This document shows positions 61,651-64,000 of a stretch of 64,000 nucleotides of DNA, piece by piece. This stretch comes from Argentina anserina (lineage: Eukaryota > Streptophyta > Magnoliopsida > Rosales > Rosaceae), in NCBI RefSeq assembly GCF_933775445.1, contig NC_065874.1, forward strand, positions 21,274,501-21,338,500, given 5' to 3'. Every line of letters begins with the position of its first letter. Position 1 is the first letter of the stretch. The position numbers were made by a program, and so were the translations under genes. Below the pieces are notes generated by a model. It was not told the origin of the DNA. It was given only the letters and a program-made list of their open reading frames with translations, and made no database searches.

Positions 61651-62997
61651 TGAACTTAATGTTCAAAATTGGTTTACCTCGAGCACGAAGTTTCTCGAGT
61701 AGTAAGCATTTGAACCTCATGTTCAACCACCAATATTTAGAACCTCATGTTCTGATAATAAAGTCTCAAATCCAATACTTCTAGCTCATGGGCCATCCAT
61801 GATCTATTGTTCATAGATATATCAACCTCAAGCCCGTAGTTTCGAGCGAATTATTCTCACATCGAGCTTTAAATTATTTAAATGTCAAGAATCACAGTTA
61901 TGACATTCATAAACTATGACATATCTCTTCTCCTTTTTATAGGAGACTTTAATGTGAAATATCGATTCACTACTTTCAATACTTAAAACCTAAGGCGTAT
62001 ATTGGAAAAAATTATGTGGCATCTCACCTTGTTTGTGAACCACATGTTCACTTATTAACAAATATTTATGTTTTGACATGACCATTTTGGTCGCCTCATA
62101 TCCACCATGTTATGTAGGATCATTGCAAATTCCAATAGACATCCATTTTTGAATATGAATATTACTCTTCCAAACAACAATCCTTACAAAGCATGCTCAC
62201 AAGAAAGTTGATCATAAGTTCATCATTGACAAAGATTTAAAACAATTCTTCATCATTCAAGGGGATTTTCGTGACCCTATATCTAATCATCTTTTCTGAT
62301 CAATTTAGTATATTATGGTATTCAATGATACTACAAGATGGTCACATGTAAATACCATAATTTAGAACCTCAACTCTAATTTATAGACTTGAACCACAAG
62401 TTGCGAGTATATTTATATAATGAGAACTTCAAGTTTTCCTATTGTAAGAGGACTAGAAATTCATCGATATGGTATTATATGAAAGCGGGCATATTGTCCG
62501 ATTTATACTAAATAATAACATGTGAAGCTCAAGTTCACCCACCATTAGAACATACAGCTTCTAATTGTGTATACTTGGACCTGCAATCTCAAGTAAATAT
62601 ATAATGAAGAATTATTACATGTGTCACCCTCGAACCTAAAAATTTGAGTGTTACTTTCAACATGAGATTGTGTAAAGAACCTCAATTCTAAATCCAAACA
62701 TATCTCATCTATAGAAATGTTGTCTCAACCACATAATGCGATCATAATTTGGTCATAAAAGCTCTATTAATAAACAATAATCATATATGCTACATATATG
62801 ATTTATCGATCACGCCGCATGAGTTCATCTAATCGAGTATAGTTGCATTACGCACCTTGTCATGCCCCGGGTTTTAAAAGGAATTTTTCTTGATCTGGTC
62901 CAAGGTGTGAGATAAAAAGAAAATAAAATATCACCAACTTAAAAAATTTGGGTTGAAACAATCCACCATTCTTAAAAAGAATTTCCTCTTGAAATTC
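61651..62997. repeat. Cluster of small stem-loops with CTCA-type loops
   Basis: Non-coding sequence with TGAAC-TTAAT-GTTCA (61651-61665), TTGAAC-CTCAT-GTTCAA (61710-61726), AGAAC-CTCAT-GTTCT (61739-61753), TTAGA-ACCTCAAC-TCTAA (62362-62379), ACTTG-AACCA-CAAGT (62387-62401), GTGAA-GCTCAAG-TTCAC (62522-62538), AGAA-CCTCAA-TTCT (62676-62689) and GAATTTC-CTCTT-GAAATTC (62979-62997). It lies on the inner side of the primer site at 63090, so it is probably the interior of a non-coding LTR element. Confidence 0.6.
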
Positions 62998-63089
62998 ACT
63001 ACCCTTCCTCAAAATATAAACACTTATGACTCTATGCTATAAAACAAATTCTAATCTACCACATACTCTAACGTTCTAATCCCTAGTTA

Positions 63090-63101
63090 GCTCTGACACC
63101 A
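63090..63101 (-). other. Primer-binding site (initiator tRNA-Met, one mismatch)
   Basis: Plus-strand GCTCTGACACCA is the complement of TGGTGTCAGAGC, one base different from the initiator tRNA-Met site. It stands two bases (TT) inside the LTR terminus at 63104. Confidence 0.8.
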
Positions 63102-63103
63102 TT

Positions 63104-64000
63104 TGTCACGCCCTGGTCTTGGGATCAGCGGCTTTTATAGCACCGGATGCCGGTCCCGACGCGTGAGTTAAATGTTATAGAATGTAATGTAAATAAAGTA
63201 TAAAAGACTTACTTCTATGCTCTTTTCTCTAGGCTCGTCCAACCCCGGCTTGGTAAAATTTATACTTATGTACACAAGAGTGTAAAAATGGGTGGGTGAG
63301 CAAAACCACATGCTCAATGAGTATATAATGTAATATGTCAGTGAAGCGATATCATTTTTACACATGCTATAAACTAATATATATCGTATACAAATTGCTC
63401 ACAACAATTCATCACATTGCATCCTCAATTCTTATTGGATATCCTTCAATTTAGTGTACCCCACGGGCATCTCATGTACACAGCATATACCTTCGTGTGT
63501 CACATCTTTACTTCGGCGTAACCAATCAAGAAATTCACATGTTCCATGATTTGTCACACAGTTAACCCACACATAATATAATATACATAAATTTCACATA
63601 CTTCGCAAATAGAAATGCTTCACTTAAAAATAGATACATAGATTTTGAACAGATCTAAACATGTTTTTCGACTATTTAAAAAGCATATAAGAATATTTGA
63701 AACACATTACATAAAACATTCACCTTAGCACGTCACCCCGTGTACCTAACGTAAACATAACCCTAAACTGAGTCTTCTAGAAATCACTGTTGGTTTTAAC
63801 TCAAACTTCTAGGATATAAAGCGAACGCTGATATGAATCCGTAGCCATTCGCTGATTATGAATTGGAATTACGGATCAAAAGTTATGACCTACCAAAGTT
63901 TCACCAATATTTTAGAGAAACTATTTGAGAAAAATATACGCAGCAAGTGTGGGTTGAATCTCCTATTTATAGGGAGTGTTTGTACATGTGTCGTCATATA
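63104..64000 (-). repeat. 5' LTR of a minus-strand LTR element (runs off the window)
   Basis: It begins TGTCACGCCCTGGTC, directly beside the primer site, and continues to the window edge without coding frames. A related start, TGTCATGCCCCGGG, stands at 62858, perhaps the edge of another LTR fragment. Confidence 0.6.

Overview
The window is nuclear DNA from a dicot plant. It is AT-rich, has spliced genes with GT-AG introns, and is dominated by plant-type transposons (Athila-like Ty3/gypsy, MULE, hAT and CACTA-like elements). The exact species cannot be read from the sequence; the gene set would fit a rosid, but I cannot prove it. Only three intact host protein genes are visible: a C3HC4 RING-finger gene (977-3016, +, four exons), a single-exon C2-domain gene (5231-6487, +) and the nonsense-mediated-decay factor SMG7 (47115-51309, -, five coding exons). 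From memory, relatives of these three genes sit close together in Arabidopsis. If so, this window is one conserved gene block whose genes have been pushed about 40 kb apart by transposon insertion.

Layout. 1-345: end of a MULE-like element. 977-6487: RING and C2 genes, with a 0.5-kb MULE-type MITE (4181-4678) in the proximal promoter of the C2 gene. 7028-9145: dead LINE ORF1-like gene (DUF4283 plus zinc knuckle), split by an 807-bp hAT-type MITE with a perfect 8-bp target duplication. 9261-10840: solo LTR. 11656-23946: a degenerate CACTA-like shell that carries a 10-kb Athila-like Ty3/gypsy element on the minus strand (13549-23536, target duplication TGACT). That element has readable but broken gag, protease, reverse transcriptase, RNase H and integrase, and its 5' LTR has lost about 850 bp together with the primer-binding site.

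25621-34990: non-coding retroelement debris, truncated LTRs and a transcript-like non-coding stretch. 35034-37066: second solo LTR. 37206-37840: second integrase remnant. 40313-40710: foldback MITE. 40819-42790: possible MULE shell holding a 12-bp minisatellite. 43722-43830: SINE-like segment. 45297-45873: second MULE-type MITE. 44811-51960: SMG7 with its probable intron-containing 3' UTR. 53107-59686: complete non-coding LTR retrotransposon (LARD-like, minus strand, target duplication TATTT, initiator-tRNA-Met primer site), with a third solo LTR nested in one of its LTRs. 60190-60500: RNase H remnant. 61651-62997: non-coding hairpin cluster. 63104-64000: start of another minus-strand LTR with its own primer site.

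The most unusual signal is in the non-coding retroelements. Their internal regions, which lack any protein reading frame, are packed with short perfect inverted repeats (4-9 bp stems, 2-8 nt loops). In several cases the stem sequence changes from site to site while the loop stays the same: a CCC-type loop at 53.8-55.8 kb and a CTCAT-type loop at 61.7 kb. This looks like selection or a copying bias for local RNA or DNA folding, not for coding. The three host genes do not work as a pathway: one is a putative ubiquitin ligase, one a putative membrane-binding C2 protein and one an RNA-surveillance factor.
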